Shown: in pieces, positions 32,291-44,200 of the stretch
How the letters are laid out: every line of letters starts with the position of its first letter
How positions within the stretch are numbered: position 1 is the first letter of the stretch
Assembly (NCBI RefSeq): GCF_000340215.1
Contig: NW_006921538.1
Coordinates: forward strand, 2,424,651 to 2,488,650
DNA length: 64,000 nt
Reading direction: 5' to 3'
Source: Pseudocercospora fijiensis CIRAD86
Taxonomy: Eukaryota; Ascomycota; Dothideomycetes; Mycosphaerellales; Mycosphaerellaceae
Notes under the pieces: generated by a model
What the model was told of the DNA's origin: nothing
Seen by the model: the letters and a program-made list of their open reading frames with translations, nothing else
The model's database searches: none
Translations under genes and position numbers: made by a program

Positions 32291-32951
32291 ATTCTAAGCG
32301 CTCTCGAAACACAAGAGGCCCTGCGCAGAAGTTTCACAGCATCGGGATCCGGCACCGTGAAGAGGGAACCAGGCACCCCGGGTTGCCAGCGAATCAATGT
32401 GGGTGCTGTAGCACGAACAGGCGCACCGGAATTCCGAGTTGATCGCCTGCCCGGCAACCCTGACACATGACATGTCAAGCACGCATCTCAATCCAATTAT
32501 CAAGGCCGCGGACTTCTTGTCGGCCGCCGTTCAACGCTATTATGCGCGACTTGCGGCGGTCTGTCTCAGATTTGACAGCGCTCAAGTTCATTGGCCCATC
32601 CTGGCGCTGCGGCGTTTGAACTTGCTTCATGACAACGATCGAGACGAGCTCCATGTGACGCCCGCAGGATGCATAGGGCCGTTGCCACGAGGAGGTAATC
32701 GTAGCCGCCTCGATAGGGCAGACGGTGAGCTCGGGTCTGAGTCTGTTGATGCACGGGTTGAAGGCACGCAAGATAGGGCACTATTCCTCAGAACCGTTTG
32801 TATCTCCAAACAAACGCTTGATGTCTTGCCAAGACACATTCCTAGTCGATCGAAGCACGACTTGTGCTTTGTGAAAACAGAGACTCAAATATCGTGGAAT
32901 CCTGTGCGACTTCAATGTTGTTCGTGCCCTATAAGCTACGTCAGAAGGGCC

Positions 32952-33368
32952 TTAAAGATGCACAGCATATTGCCTCGTCTTCTTACCTGGATGATAGCCG
33001 CGCTTCTCGTTTGGATCAACAGGATCAAACTCGATCTGGCAATGCCGGCAAGTCTCGCGAGCTTTTCGCTTTCGTGAAGGTGTGCCGTTGCGTTGCTTCT
33101 GCGAAAAGTAGGCGTTTGCCAAGTCCATGCACAGTGGTGGCGAATGCACCATCATACGAAGAAACATCCGCAAGGTCCGTGTCGAGGTCATCTCACATCT
33201 CGATGGCGCGGTCAACGTTTGGGACATCGCCGGAGCCTGGAATCCTGTCTCGCTGCGCAAAGTTGTCGTCTCCGCCTTTCGACTTCCCATACAAGAAGTC
33301 CTGCTCTCCAGCACTCCATTGCATCTATGTCCGAATCTGCAGCATCGTGGTCTTGACGGCGATACCAC
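32952..33368 (-). CDS. Possible second Cys-x2-Cys...His-Pro-Gly gene (partial model)
   Basis: From an ATG at 33368 a minus-strand frame ends with a Lys/Arg-rich stretch, then Cys-Arg-His-Cys, Phe-Asp-Pro and Tyr-His-Pro-Gly. As in the gene at 30324-31388, a GTAAG donor (32986) follows directly after the His-Pro-Gly codons. I cannot find the downstream Trp...Cys-Cys half in any frame between 32500 and 32950, so the gene is partial, decayed, or has a longer intron. The N-terminal part has an unusual composition and other frames compete there. Function unknown. Confidence 0.3.
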   Translation of the reverse strand: MVSPSRPRCCRFGHRCNGVLESRTSCMGSRKAETTTLRSETGFQAPAMSQTLTAPSRCEMTSTRTLRMFLRMMVHSPPLCMDLANAYFSQKQRNGTPSRKRKARETCRHCQIEFDPVDPNEKRGYHPGKKTRQYAVHL

Positions 33369-33539
33369 CGAGACGCTGGAGAAGATGGCTCACCTCCACG
33401 GTAACCCATCGTGTTTCCAATGCTGATGTGACTCTCGGTGTGCTGTCATGGGACGCTTGTGCTCAAGCTGAAGTTGAGATAGCGTTGATTGTCTCCGGGT
33501 TTTAGCGTGCAAGGGTTGCAGCGGATTGCTCGCATTTAC

Positions 33540-34200
33540 GGACATGCTCGGTAGTGGTAGAGTCGATTATAGGATCGAGATGTAGCCATTTTTGCTAGCT
33601 AAATCGGGTATACCGAGGATCCACTAGTCGGCGACCTTATATCGCAGTAGGAAGTCGTTATACTAACGAAAAACTAGCTATATAGGCATATATAAGGTAT
33701 TACTAAAGGCATATAGGTAGGTTAATTTCTACGCTCTTTTTTACTATATTATAGTAGCTTATCTAGTCCCCTCTTATCTCGATATATTATAATTTTCGAT
33801 ACTATCGAAGAAATAGCTAAGGTTATAAACCTTACTTCGCTAGTAAGAGCGGCTTTAAGTTTACTATTAAAATAAGACTTAGAAGTAGTAGAAGACTTCC
33901 CTTAGCTAGAAAACAATAACGCTATATAAGAAGTAGTAGGTAGGAGGCAGACTTCTAATAAATATAATAGTAGTAAGCGTAAGAGACTAGTACCGAGAAT
34001 GCTAGCTACTACTAAGAGGCCGAATAAGAGGAAGAATTAGACAAGCGATAGTAGCGATAGTAGCGATAGGAACAATACCCTAGAAGCTACTATAATAGCC
34101 TAATTAGGCAAGCCGACTTTAATAGGAAAACCGAGCAAATCCGTAAGTTTAGTAGGTCCTATTATACGCCTAATAATCGGGCTATTTCCTAACCGGAATA
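33540..34200 (+). mobile_element. RIP-degraded transposon fragment
   Basis: TA-rich, CpA-poor sequence. From about 33830 to 34250 one plus-strand frame can be read with a few TAG/TAA. It is Lys/Arg/Ser-rich with an Asp-Ser-Ser repeat at 34050-34070 and runs without a frameshift into normal-composition sequence. No domain is recognised; it may be the tail of a Gag-like protein. Confidence 0.5.
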
Positions 34201-37200
34201 GTGGAGACAGTTACGCAGAAACCCAAAAGAATAGGACGCTAAAATCCGGAGACAATTAACGCTATCTCTGAAGTTGGACGTGTGCAATTGCCAAATAGAG
34301 CCTGGCTTGAGCCGGGGACCAGGGCAGCCTGAGGACCACTTCCCGAAACCTAGTCTCTGCAGTAGGATAATCAGCCTCCTAACCGTTAACCGTCTATGTG
34401 GACAAACCTTCGACAATCAAAAGCTTTGTCGATTGAATCCAGACTGAAGGCGAGAAACGCGGACCTGGTCGTCGTCGCTGCTCGATCTCAGTCGTGTTCC
34501 GCAAGAGAGGACGCCATCTGATTAGCATATGCAAATTGGCCATAAGAATGGCCTCCATGGCCGCGATCGTTGCCACCTCCCGGCCTCAGCCTGATCCACT
34601 TACACCTTAGCCAGCCTGATTCTCATTTGCTGTTATCTGCTGCTGCTCTGAGGAGACCACTTCACCTGTCAGCCCACACAGCCGGACGCCTCGAGCATAG
34701 TCCTGCAAGGATTCACATCGCGATATGAACGCCTACTTAGACACGTGGACCACTCGGCTCTGCTTCGCCTGGGCTCGGATCGTGCTCAAGCAGACCGTGG
34801 CCATGAGCATGAGCATGTCCAAGCACGCGCGAGCTATCATCCCGCGCTGACCGCGGCTATCATATCTTTGATTCACCTTCAAGTCATAAATTTTCGACCT
34901 GGTCGACCGATGGGAGGGACGGCCCGATCAAGACGGCGGCGTGCCAAGACTCTTGCTGGAGTGGACTGATCAGGCCATTGATCCGATCACTATTCAAGCC
35001 CAACACAAACAGACCAGCTTCAACTTGTTGGTTGGTCTGCACTGTGATCATAGGTATGGTTTGTATTGTCACCGAGACAAGGTAGCAAACACGGCAAGAT
35101 GGTATAGAGCCCGCTCGCAATAGCAGTTCATGGGTCGGGTGTTCTCGGCTGCTATGCTCGAGTATGTTCAATAAGAACGTTATTGCAATCACCACCGAGA
35201 TCAGTTGCTGAAAGATGGACCAGAAACTTCCACAACCGTCAGAAGTGTGAGACTGGAGTCGCTGATCGCTCAAGCCAGGGGAGGATCTCACAAATCTTTC
35301 GTCAAGCTCAGCGAGAGTGAGCCATGCTCAATGCCAATGCGACCTATACGGACAAGATTGGGCATGAGTTCCACACAGTAGTATCGGACTATCGCTTGAC
35401 TTGGAGCGCTAGGACCGGGCCAGACTCCCGCTCGCTGGGATGCGACACGGCGAAGGCATGGGAGTCCACGGGCGGCGGGCCATACTCAATGGTGTGTAGG
35501 ACCGTGTTGGCTTCAGAAGCAGTGAGACGATAGGTCAAAAAACCTAGGACTCGCCGCCCTGCCCCAAAGAGAGTTTGACTAGGGCCCTCTCCAAGCACCA
35601 GAAGCTCGGGATACTGGACAGAGAGATCGTACGGTCCTCATGCACCGTGATGTGGCAGTGGACCTTCTGCAACAAGTTCTCATCGGGGATGCTCCGCGAG
35701 CCGACGAAAGAATTTGCACAGCCTAGAGCAAGGACTACGCACTTCAGCGACTGCAAAGAGACCCAGGTGAAACGCTAGCTTGGCAGTCTTAACGAGTTGA
35801 AGCATCCAATGGGTTCTGCTGGCGCCTATACGTCCATTTCAGAAGCCTCGAGAGCCTCTGGTGTCTTCGACGGGGTGTGGTTCGACCCATTGCAATCTAG
35901 CAAGGGGCAGGTTTGAAGAATCGTTACACGAGGCCCGTGCACTGCCACAATCATGGGCACGCAAAATCGATTTCCTCGCGCAGAATGCTGTCTAGCCCTC
36001 ACCGCCGAGCTCGTTGTCGTACCACAACCTTCGCCAGGTGGACATCAGCGCTTGAAGTGCTTGATATCACTTGTGCAACAAAGAGCAGCATTGGAACGGA
36101 CCTTCCCCGATAGCTCTTCGACATGATGCGCCGTCAGACCGCACAAGTGATTGCTCTCATTAACGAGTCATCGACATCGGAGCTTCCTTATCCGTACAAC
36201 GCCACCCAATGCTGGACATGCACTAGTGGTTCCTGTGGTCGCGTACCTCCACCACCTCGATGCTTTCTCCCTCGAGTGACAATCATTCAGCAAGCAATAT
36301 CGGAGTTCTCAACATTCGATCGATAGCTTCCTAGAAAGGGTTTCTAGCAGATTATACAACAGAATTTGGACTTCATCCGCCGCATGCTAGGGCTTCAAAC
36401 GACGAATTTCTGGCAAACCCTCTTTGTCGGCTTCGAATTTTCGTTTTACTACAGCCGTACCAAGAAATCTAGGGCCTCTAGTAAGGTATAATTCGCCGGA
36501 TCATCCTACTCATCAAGAGGAGACTGAGTTCGGGTGCGTTATCGATCGCCTTTGAGAGGTGACATGCACTTTGATACATCCAAAAGTCATTGGAAATTCT
36601 AGAGCTTCCGTCAGGCTGTGCGAGCACCGTCAAAAAAGCTCTTAACCCCTTAACAAAGCAAGCCTCAGCTAACTTACCAGGTCACCAGACAACACGAGAA
36701 ATCTCCACGCTGGATCAAGCTTTCAAAGATCTCGAACAACCGCCTCCGAGAAAGTTCACCATCGCCCTCTCCTGCCTCTCACACCATCCCCTCCTCTACT
36801 TCTTCGTCCCTTCAACCTCTCCCATCTCGCGCCGCTCATCCATCTCGCTCTCAAAAATCAGCTTCCTCCCAAATTTGGATGCGGAATTACAGCCTCCTCA
36901 AGATCCACACCTCGTACACTGGTGGACACCAGTATGCATACATACATACATCGGGTATAACCTCATGCTACCTAAGGATATGCGAGGAATACTTGATTTG
37001 AGCAGCTTGGCGGGTTGCAGGTACATGAAGCATATCAGGGTATCCGATAATTCCGCCTTGTGGTGTGGACGCAACGAGCTCGCTTTGGAGAGTTTACTTC
37101 CGAGCCTGTACCTACCTCATAACATCTCATACACATACCAACCAAGCATTGCCTCTTCGAGCTGGATCTCTGGTTTGTCAATAAGATCCGCGGTGTGGAG

Positions 37201-37678
37201 TGAAAGAGAAAGATATGCAGTCTGAAGACGAAGAATAATACAGGTCGCGATGAGAAATTCCAATTCATGCTCGGAAAGCTTTCTACCTTATCCTCTAGGT
37301 ACTTCGTCAATCTCGCTCACTCCTCACGAAGGATCTGATCAACAGTCATAGTTGTTTCCTCGCGATCTCCATCCTCAGTCCCCACATCCCATTCAACTGG
37401 TCCGTTCAATAACACCCTAACTCTCACACAGATAATTCGCATCCCTGCGTGATGTTCTGCGTTGGTCGACTATCTGGCAACACGACTCCCATAGATCCTA
37501 GGCATGAAAAGAGCATTTTCAGCAAGTATCTCAGTGCGCTACTCTTTGGATAGTGTCTGGAATCTCCTTTGCGCAAGTTTTGGCGCAACGTGTAGTGGCG
37601 GACATAATCACTCAGTGTAACCCGTTCAACATGGGATGTACGATTAGCCAGCGTTGCTCTTGAGGCACTGTGGGCACC
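34201..37678. other. 3.5 kb without a recognisable gene
   Basis: Base composition is normal, but no frame has convincing coding texture or family motifs. The longest (36590-37225, plus) begins with TTG, has no ATG for most of its length and resembles nothing I know. The plus-strand sequence at 35324-35530 and the minus-strand sequence at 34884-35291 are also open but unrecognised. The region may contain decayed genes or long untranslated and regulatory sequence. Confidence 0.5.
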
Positions 37679-39574
37679 TCAAAGGCTGTTGTTGCTTGGC
37701 GAGCTTCGAAGATGCACCATCGGGGTCGCTCCAGCCTTCTGAGCATCGCCGAGAAGTATCTCGCTTTCGACTCCGCTTGGCGTGGCATTGCCCAGATGTA
37801 CCTGCAATCTTGCAATGTTCAACGGCACAGGATCCGAACCAAGGTCTCCGAGATGGGCTTCGCCGGCGAGAGACTTTTCGGCCGCCTGCCAAGGTGTGGT
37901 GCGAAGGAATGTCGAGTATTTGGTGCTGTAGGGTGCGCCATTCGAAGCAACGGCGAAGTATGCAAGGACGACGATCAGAGCTGTGAGAAGGATTCCGATA
38001 CCGTAAGAGATCCACAGATGCTCTGCTTGATATGCGTATCTGTTAATGGGAAAGTCAACGAGACCTGTCACTGACTGATTCGATGAGGTCGATGGATTGG
38101 TTGACATAGCTACGGTTAGATTTTGGAATAATTCCTCGAGTTGCTGTGCCAGCGGTGCTGCCGTAGAGCCTTCGAACGCAGAGTCTTCGATATCTGCGAT
38201 ATCCGAAAGCGTAAACACGGCCTCATGTAGCGCCTTCATCTCCGGTGAGGTGGTGAGACGGGTACTGAAGATCGAAGGCACTTCAGCAGAGGTCACATCA
38301 AGCGAAGCGCCCTCTTCGTACGACATCTGTTGCGAACCAGACGCCGAGTTCACAGTGCCCACCGCGATCTGGCCCATCAATGCCATCATTGCCAGGTAAT
38401 TGTAGATGCCATTCGTGCCTGCAGTAATGTTGGTGATGTCCGAGATATTGCCATGATAACCCTCGAAGTAGTCAATGGTAGATTTTAGTGGCGTAAGTTC
38501 ATCGACTTTTGTAGAAATAACTTGCTGACCATCTGGGAAGCTCGTGTTGACAGAGTAGGTCGCATTCAACAGCTGACATGTGGTCACGTTCCAGCCAGTG
38601 ATGTTGACTGTATCCGTCCCAAGCAAAACGACGTACAACTCAGGTGGCGTGTTTCCAAACACGGAGGTCCGATAGCTGGTGATTTCGTTGCATGATATCG
38701 TATCGTTGCCACCAGAAGGAACCGAGGCATTCAGATCCCAGAACCTGCGAAACGATGATCCTGAGTCCTGTGGATACTTCAGAAACGAAGTGTAATACAC
38801 GCTGCTCTTAGATAGACCGCCACCATCGTCTCCATCACAGAAGACTGGGCTCGTGTTGACTTGCGATGTCGAACATTGCAAGGCAGGCCCATAGAAGCTG
38901 ACGCTGTACGAGGTGTTGGACTGTGCTCCTGAGACTCTAGGTATACCAGTGAAAGCAGTCATGGTTGACAGGACTGAAGCAATAGCACGCGGTGGCGCGG
39001 GAAATGTATAGTATGAAGGATCGCCAGGTTGCACATTGATGCCAGAAGCACTGATACTACGTCCCTCAACGCGCTGAATGATAGGCTGCGAAAAATCCAG
39101 GGTAGGTACTGTCAGAGTAGTCCTATTGCTATCAACTTCGCCGTGTACGGAGAGAGTACCGGGTGGAAAGATGGTGGCCACGCTAATAAACCAGCCGATA
39201 GTAGCAACAGCCATCAGGGCGGGAAAGCGGACAGCGTGTCCGATGCCATCAAGCCCAGGTGAGGTGATCAAAGATGATAGCGAGTCGATTTGTGCAACGC
39301 TGAGGCTCCTGTGCAAGAAGGTGCGCCAAAGGACCTGGGCATACGCTGCACCGATAGCGATGGACAGGCAGATCTTGACGAGAAAGGCGAAGGCAGTGCC
39401 GATATTGATATTTCTTGCTTGATCGAATGTTGTCTGAGAGATGTCTCGAGCCTGCAAGCTGGAGTAGAACAGATGATGGCCTATCGCGAATAAAATTGCT
39501 GCCACAACTGCGCACAGCATGAGCGTCCTCGCGTCCCGAAAGCATGCCAGTGCGCGCATCGTAGACTGGGCCAT
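37679..39574 (-). CDS. Fungal multi-span membrane protein with large glycosylated loop
   Basis: A single exon of 631 residues. Three hydrophobic segments near the N-terminus (about 17-36, 58-80, 118-138) and one near the C-terminus (about 540-563) enclose a lumenal or extracellular domain of some 400 residues. That domain is rich in Asn-x-Ser/Thr sites, with a few Cys, and a Ser/Pro-rich cytosolic tail follows. This architecture matches a large, uncharacterised family in Dothideomycetes and Sordariomycetes, often mislabelled formylmethionine deformylase-like. No enzyme motif is visible and the function is unknown. The start at 39574 is the first ATG and begins just before the first membrane segment. 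Confidence 0.75.
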   Translation of the reverse strand: MAQSTMRALACFRDARTLMLCAVVAAILFAIGHHLFYSSLQARDISQTTFDQARNINIGTAFAFLVKICLSIAIGAAYAQVLWRTFLHRSLSVAQIDSLSSLITSPGLDGIGHAVRFPALMAVATIGWFISVATIFPPGTLSVHGEVDSNRTTLTVPTLDFSQPIIQRVEGRSISASGINVQPGDPSYYTFPAPPRAIASVLSTMTAFTGIPRVSGAQSNTSYSVSFYGPALQCSTSQVNTSPVFCDGDDGGGLSKSSVYYTSFLKYPQDSGSSFRRFWDLNASVPSGGNDTISCNEITSYRTSVFGNTPPELYVVLLGTDTVNITGWNVTTCQLLNATYSVNTSFPDGQQVISTKVDELTPLKSTIDYFEGYHGNISDITNITAGTNGIYNYLAMMALMGQIAVGTVNSASGSQQMSYEEGASLDVTSAEVPSIFSTRLTTSPEMKALHEAVFTLSDIADIEDSAFEGSTAAPLAQQLEELFQNLTVAMSTNPSTSSNQSVTGLVDFPINRYAYQAEHLWISYGIGILLTALIVVLAYFAVASNGAPYSTKYSTFLRTTPWQAAEKSLAGEAHLGDLGSDPVPLNIARLQVHLGNATPSGVESEILLGDAQKAGATPMVHLRSSPSNNSL

Positions 39575-40325
39575 GGTTGTGCTGGATGTTAGCAGACGGC
39601 TTCGTACGCTGCCACATGCACCAGAGGGAAAGCAGAGATGAACAGCGAAGAAAGGGGTGTGGCGGCCAGGCGTGTGGCATTATAATAGACTTTATTAATA
39701 GTGCCATATTGCTGTGCCAGCTGAGATGTAGCGGCGCTAAGGACGAATCCTTCGGCACTTTCACGGCAGCAGATGAGTGTATTCTAGCACCGTCACCGTC
39801 GTATGGCAAGTGCTACAGTACATGCAATAGCATAACTTGGCAATGGACGATTGACGGAGCAGATGATTAAGCTGAGCATCTCCTGCGCGAAATGCTGCTC
39901 TTCTCTCCGAGATGGCCATGATTTCCGCATGAGGCTGGCGATGCCGCTTCGATACACCATACAGTATCAAGGTGCCCTTCCCGTCGCGATTACAGCGAAG
40001 TTGCACGGCTCGAAGCAGCGCGCGACGATGATGAAGCAGAGATGGATGAAAAACAACGTATGCAAGCATCCTTTCCCTTCGTTCTCCATCCCCTCCTCTT
40101 GGTTGGCGTTATGCTCTCGGCGCGGCGCATGAGGGACGACTCGGAGTTGAAAAGGCGCTCACGAAAGGGTGTAGATATGCGCGAAAGGCTGGCTGCACAC
40201 GTTGTTATGCTGATGAGGTCCGTGACGAGATGAAGTTGCTCCCAAAGGTCGACGCGTAGCTGATGATCATCCTTGCTGCCAAGAAAGTGGAGTGGGGCTT
40301 GATATTCTAGTTGGAGACGGAGCTC
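39575..40325. other. Upstream region of the membrane protein gene
   Basis: 750 bp up to the foldback element. Short overlapping frames occur on both strands. I see no gene and assume promoter sequence. Confidence 0.5.
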
Positions 40326-41220
40326 TATACACACCAGATTGTTAATGAAGAATTTACAACGCAATCTTTGCCCCTACAAGTTCTTTTTAATATATCTTCT
40401 TATCTAGAGGAGTTATAGCTTAATAATATAGGACAAAGATACTCTAATTTATGTATATTTTTAGAAAATATTAAAATTTCCAGTCGTTGCCTCCTAAATT
40501 AATAAGCTATATAGCTTAAAACTCTAAGTTAGAGATTTTAGAATTTTAGCGTTTTCTTAAGTCTTAATATACTATTTTTAGTAATCTAAAAACTAGGCCT
40601 TATAGTTTTACTTAATAAAAATCTATTTTGAGATTTTTCTCGTAATATAGCTACTATTAGTTCTATAATCTAGAATTTAAAACTTAAATTCTTCTTAGGT
40701 TCCCTTTCGTATATCTTTTTCTTTAGACGAGTTATAGCTTAGTAATATAAGACAAAAATAATCTGTTTTTAATCTAGTATTAGAAAATTACTAAAATTGT
40801 TATAGCTATCTACTAGGATTAGCCTAAAATTCTAGAATAAAGATTTTAAGACTTTTGCTTTTTTTAAGCCTTAGTATACTATTTTTAGTAATCTAAAACC
40901 TAAACCTAATAGTTTTACCTAGTAGGAATCTATATTAAAGCTTTCACTTTAAATAAGCTATAAATAGTCTTATAACTTAGAAAAGAATATTCTTAAGAAT
41001 TGTAAACTTTAAATTGCTAAGCCTACAATTGTTAAGAATATTCGCTTTAGGATTTTAAGACTAATAGTAAGCGTATTAAAATAAGAATCTTAAAATATAT
41101 TTCTACTAGGTAAAACTTTTAGGTCTAGGTTTTAGATTACTAAAAATAGTATACTAAGGCTTAATAAATACTAAAATCTTAAAATCTTTACCTAAGAGTT
41201 TTAGGCTAATCTTAGTATAT

Positions 41221-44200
41221 AGATAGATAGATATTTCATTTGCCTATTGTAGTGCCTTTCGGCCTATGCAGGTCTATTTCTATGTATTATTCTAGGTAGG
41301 AAACCAACTTAGTTAGTAAAAACCTCCCTCCTGTCCTATTTATAAGTGTTAATCTTCCTTGTTTCCTTATTCTCTTTCCTCTAGGGTATACTAGTATTAT
41401 AGTTGTTACCCTCTAACTACCTTGCCTACTACTCTGCCCTTCTTTCCCCCTCTTCTTCCCTCCTTCTTATCTACTCCTTAGTTTCCCTTACTAGTACGAA
41501 TTGTTGTATAAATCCCTGTTTAATAATCTACTTTACTATCCTCTTTAGGTCTTCTTTGCTCTAGATTAGCTTGTCGTATTCCCTTTCTATTGCTTTTAGT
41601 CTCTAATTACTTCTACCTTCTAACTATTAAGGGCAGACTAGTAGTATATGCTTAGGGTTCTGAGATTAGTAGCTATATTAGTAAGCCCTGCTTTTAATTC
41701 CTAGGACGTTTCTTCTAAATAGGTAAGATCTAAATCTAATATGTTTAGATCTAATTTAGATAGCTAGGCTTGCCTCGGCCCTATTTAGGTCCTTATAGAG
41801 CTAGTAGTTGTATTAACCAAATTTGATTAGTGCCTTTAGGGTTCCTAGTCTAACTTATGTTTTATTCTATTCCTACTCCTATAGGTGTCTAGCAATTGAT
41901 TCTACTAGGCTTTGTTTCTCTCCCTTTAGTTTGTCTTCCTTTGGCCTTATATTTAGTCCCTAAAGCTCTTTCTCTAGCATTTCTCTTATTAAGACTCTAT
42001 ATTGCTCTAGGTCTTTAACTTTCTAGGGAGTTATTTGTAGTCTGTCTCGCCTCCTAGTCCTAATATACTAGGCTTTTATCTTATCTAGTGCCTTTTGGAT
42101 AGTCTATTAGGCTAGGTATTCTATTGTCTTTGCTATATATTAGTGTCTTAGTCCCTTAAAGTATTGTTTAACTAATAGGATCCCTAATTCTATTTCTACT
42201 ACCCTTGTTAGTGTAGTTTTGTATACTCCTAGGATTTTCTTTAGGCTTTGGGTTTAGGACCTACTAACTAGTTGTTCAATCCTCTTTAGTGTTTTCTCCT
42301 AGGCTATCTATATCTATACTCTATATAGTATTGCTAGTTTAACAATTGCTTTGTATATAACTTTAGCTTTCTCGAATATAGCCCCCTATATAGAGGCTAT
42401 AAGCCTATTAATGGATTGTATATTAGCATCTGCCCTCTGCTTTGCCTTCTTTACTTATAGTCCCTAATTTAGTTTTAGATCTAGCTAGATCCCTAGTACC
42501 CTAAGCTCTGCTAATAGTTAGGTTTCAAAGCCTTAGATAGTGATTGATTGCTTTATATTATAGGTTGATTTAGCCTTGCTAAAGTAGATAAGCTAGTACT
42601 TTTCTAGGGCGAATTTTGCTCTATACCTCCTTACCTATTTTTTATACTCCTAGTGCTTCTCTTCTAGGATCTTGTAGTTGGTTTCTATTGTCTTAGACTA
42701 GGCTAGGATGTTCGTATTATCTATAAACCCTAATGCTAATGTGTTTTTTGATTCTAGGAGTAGGAGTAGGTCTGCTATAAAGATAAGGAAGAGGATTAGG
42801 GAGAGTATTAATCCTTAGGGGATTCCCTTTTTAGTTAGTATTAGGTCTAATTTGAATTTGCCTAGAATAAGCTATATTAATCTTTCCTATAGGAAGGACT
42901 AGATAAATTAGACTATCTAGTTTAGTATAGCTTTCTGTTTGAGTATATATAGGAGCCTTTTATAGAAGATATTATTAAAGGCTCCTAAGATATTAAGGGA
43001 GAGGAGGGTTGCTACCTAGTTTTAACTATAGTGCTAGATATACTTAATCTGTTCTATAATTAGTTCTATAGCTATTAGTATTGACCTCTTCTTTCTTCCT
43101 TCTATCTAGCCTTTAGGAAGGATGTTCCTTTCCTCGGCGAAGGTTATTAGCCTTTTAGCGACAATTTTTTCTAGCACCTTGCCTATTATATTAAGTAGGA
43201 CTATTAGTCTATAGGCCTTGAGCTATATATAGTCTTCCTTCTAGGGCTTCCTTAGCACTACTATTAGGGACTTCCTAAATAGTCTTAGGTAGTGTCCTAG
43301 TGCTAGGCTTTATAAAAAGATATTAGCTAGTACTAGGGCTAGCCCCTTCCTATATGCTTTTAGAAGTTTGTTATAGATCTTGTCTTCTCCTAGTGCCTTA
43401 TTGCCTAGAATTTTCTTTAGGATCTTTTTAATAGTTTCGGGTTTAACCTAGGTATCTCTTAGTATGCCTAGTAGTAGAGTCTCTTGTTCGATCTCCCTTA
43501 TATCTAATAGGTCTGCTTATACTTTTCTATAGAAGAAGTATTAGCCTAGGGCTCTTACTTTCCCTTCTATTGTAGTCTGCATTTGTCCTTATTAGTCTAT
43601 AATGTCCGGGAATTGTAGTAGTATGTCCTTATCCTGTTTAGGTCTCCTTACCTATTTAGCTATCCTCTATATCTCTTCTAGTTTCTTTATAATTATTCCT
43701 ATTATAGATCTCTATTCTTGTATCTTATCTTTCTTAATCTGGATCTTCTTTTCCTAGCAGGCTTTGTTATAGTTGTCCTATGCTTCTTAGGTATAGGTTT
43801 GTATCTACTGCTTCCTAGCCTTCCTTGCTGCTTTAACCTTCCTTATATATTTACTAGTCTAGTATAGTTGCTAGTATAGTGAATGTTTCTTTGCTAGGGT
43901 ATGCTTTCTAGCTACCTGTTTTAGGATTCCTATTAGTTCTTCTACTGCTTTGTTAATATCCTCTAGCCTTAGTAGGTACTTTGTTAAGAGTTCCTCTAGT
44001 TTTAGGTCCCTTTCTAGTTCCTCCTTAATCCTGCCCTATTAGGCACCCTTCTAGTTAAGCTTCTCCTCTAGTTCCCTTTCCTAATTAGCTTAGACATTTA
44101 GTTCAATCTATACCGGGAAGTAGTCTAATAATTCTTCTAGTTCCTAGTTAATCCTATATCTTATAATCCTATTCCTAATCTGATATAATATAAAGCATAG

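Noticed and set aside
36590..37225. Plus-strand frame of 211 codons
   Set aside because: It starts with TTG, has no ATG until about two-thirds through, and resembles no family; not called as a gene.
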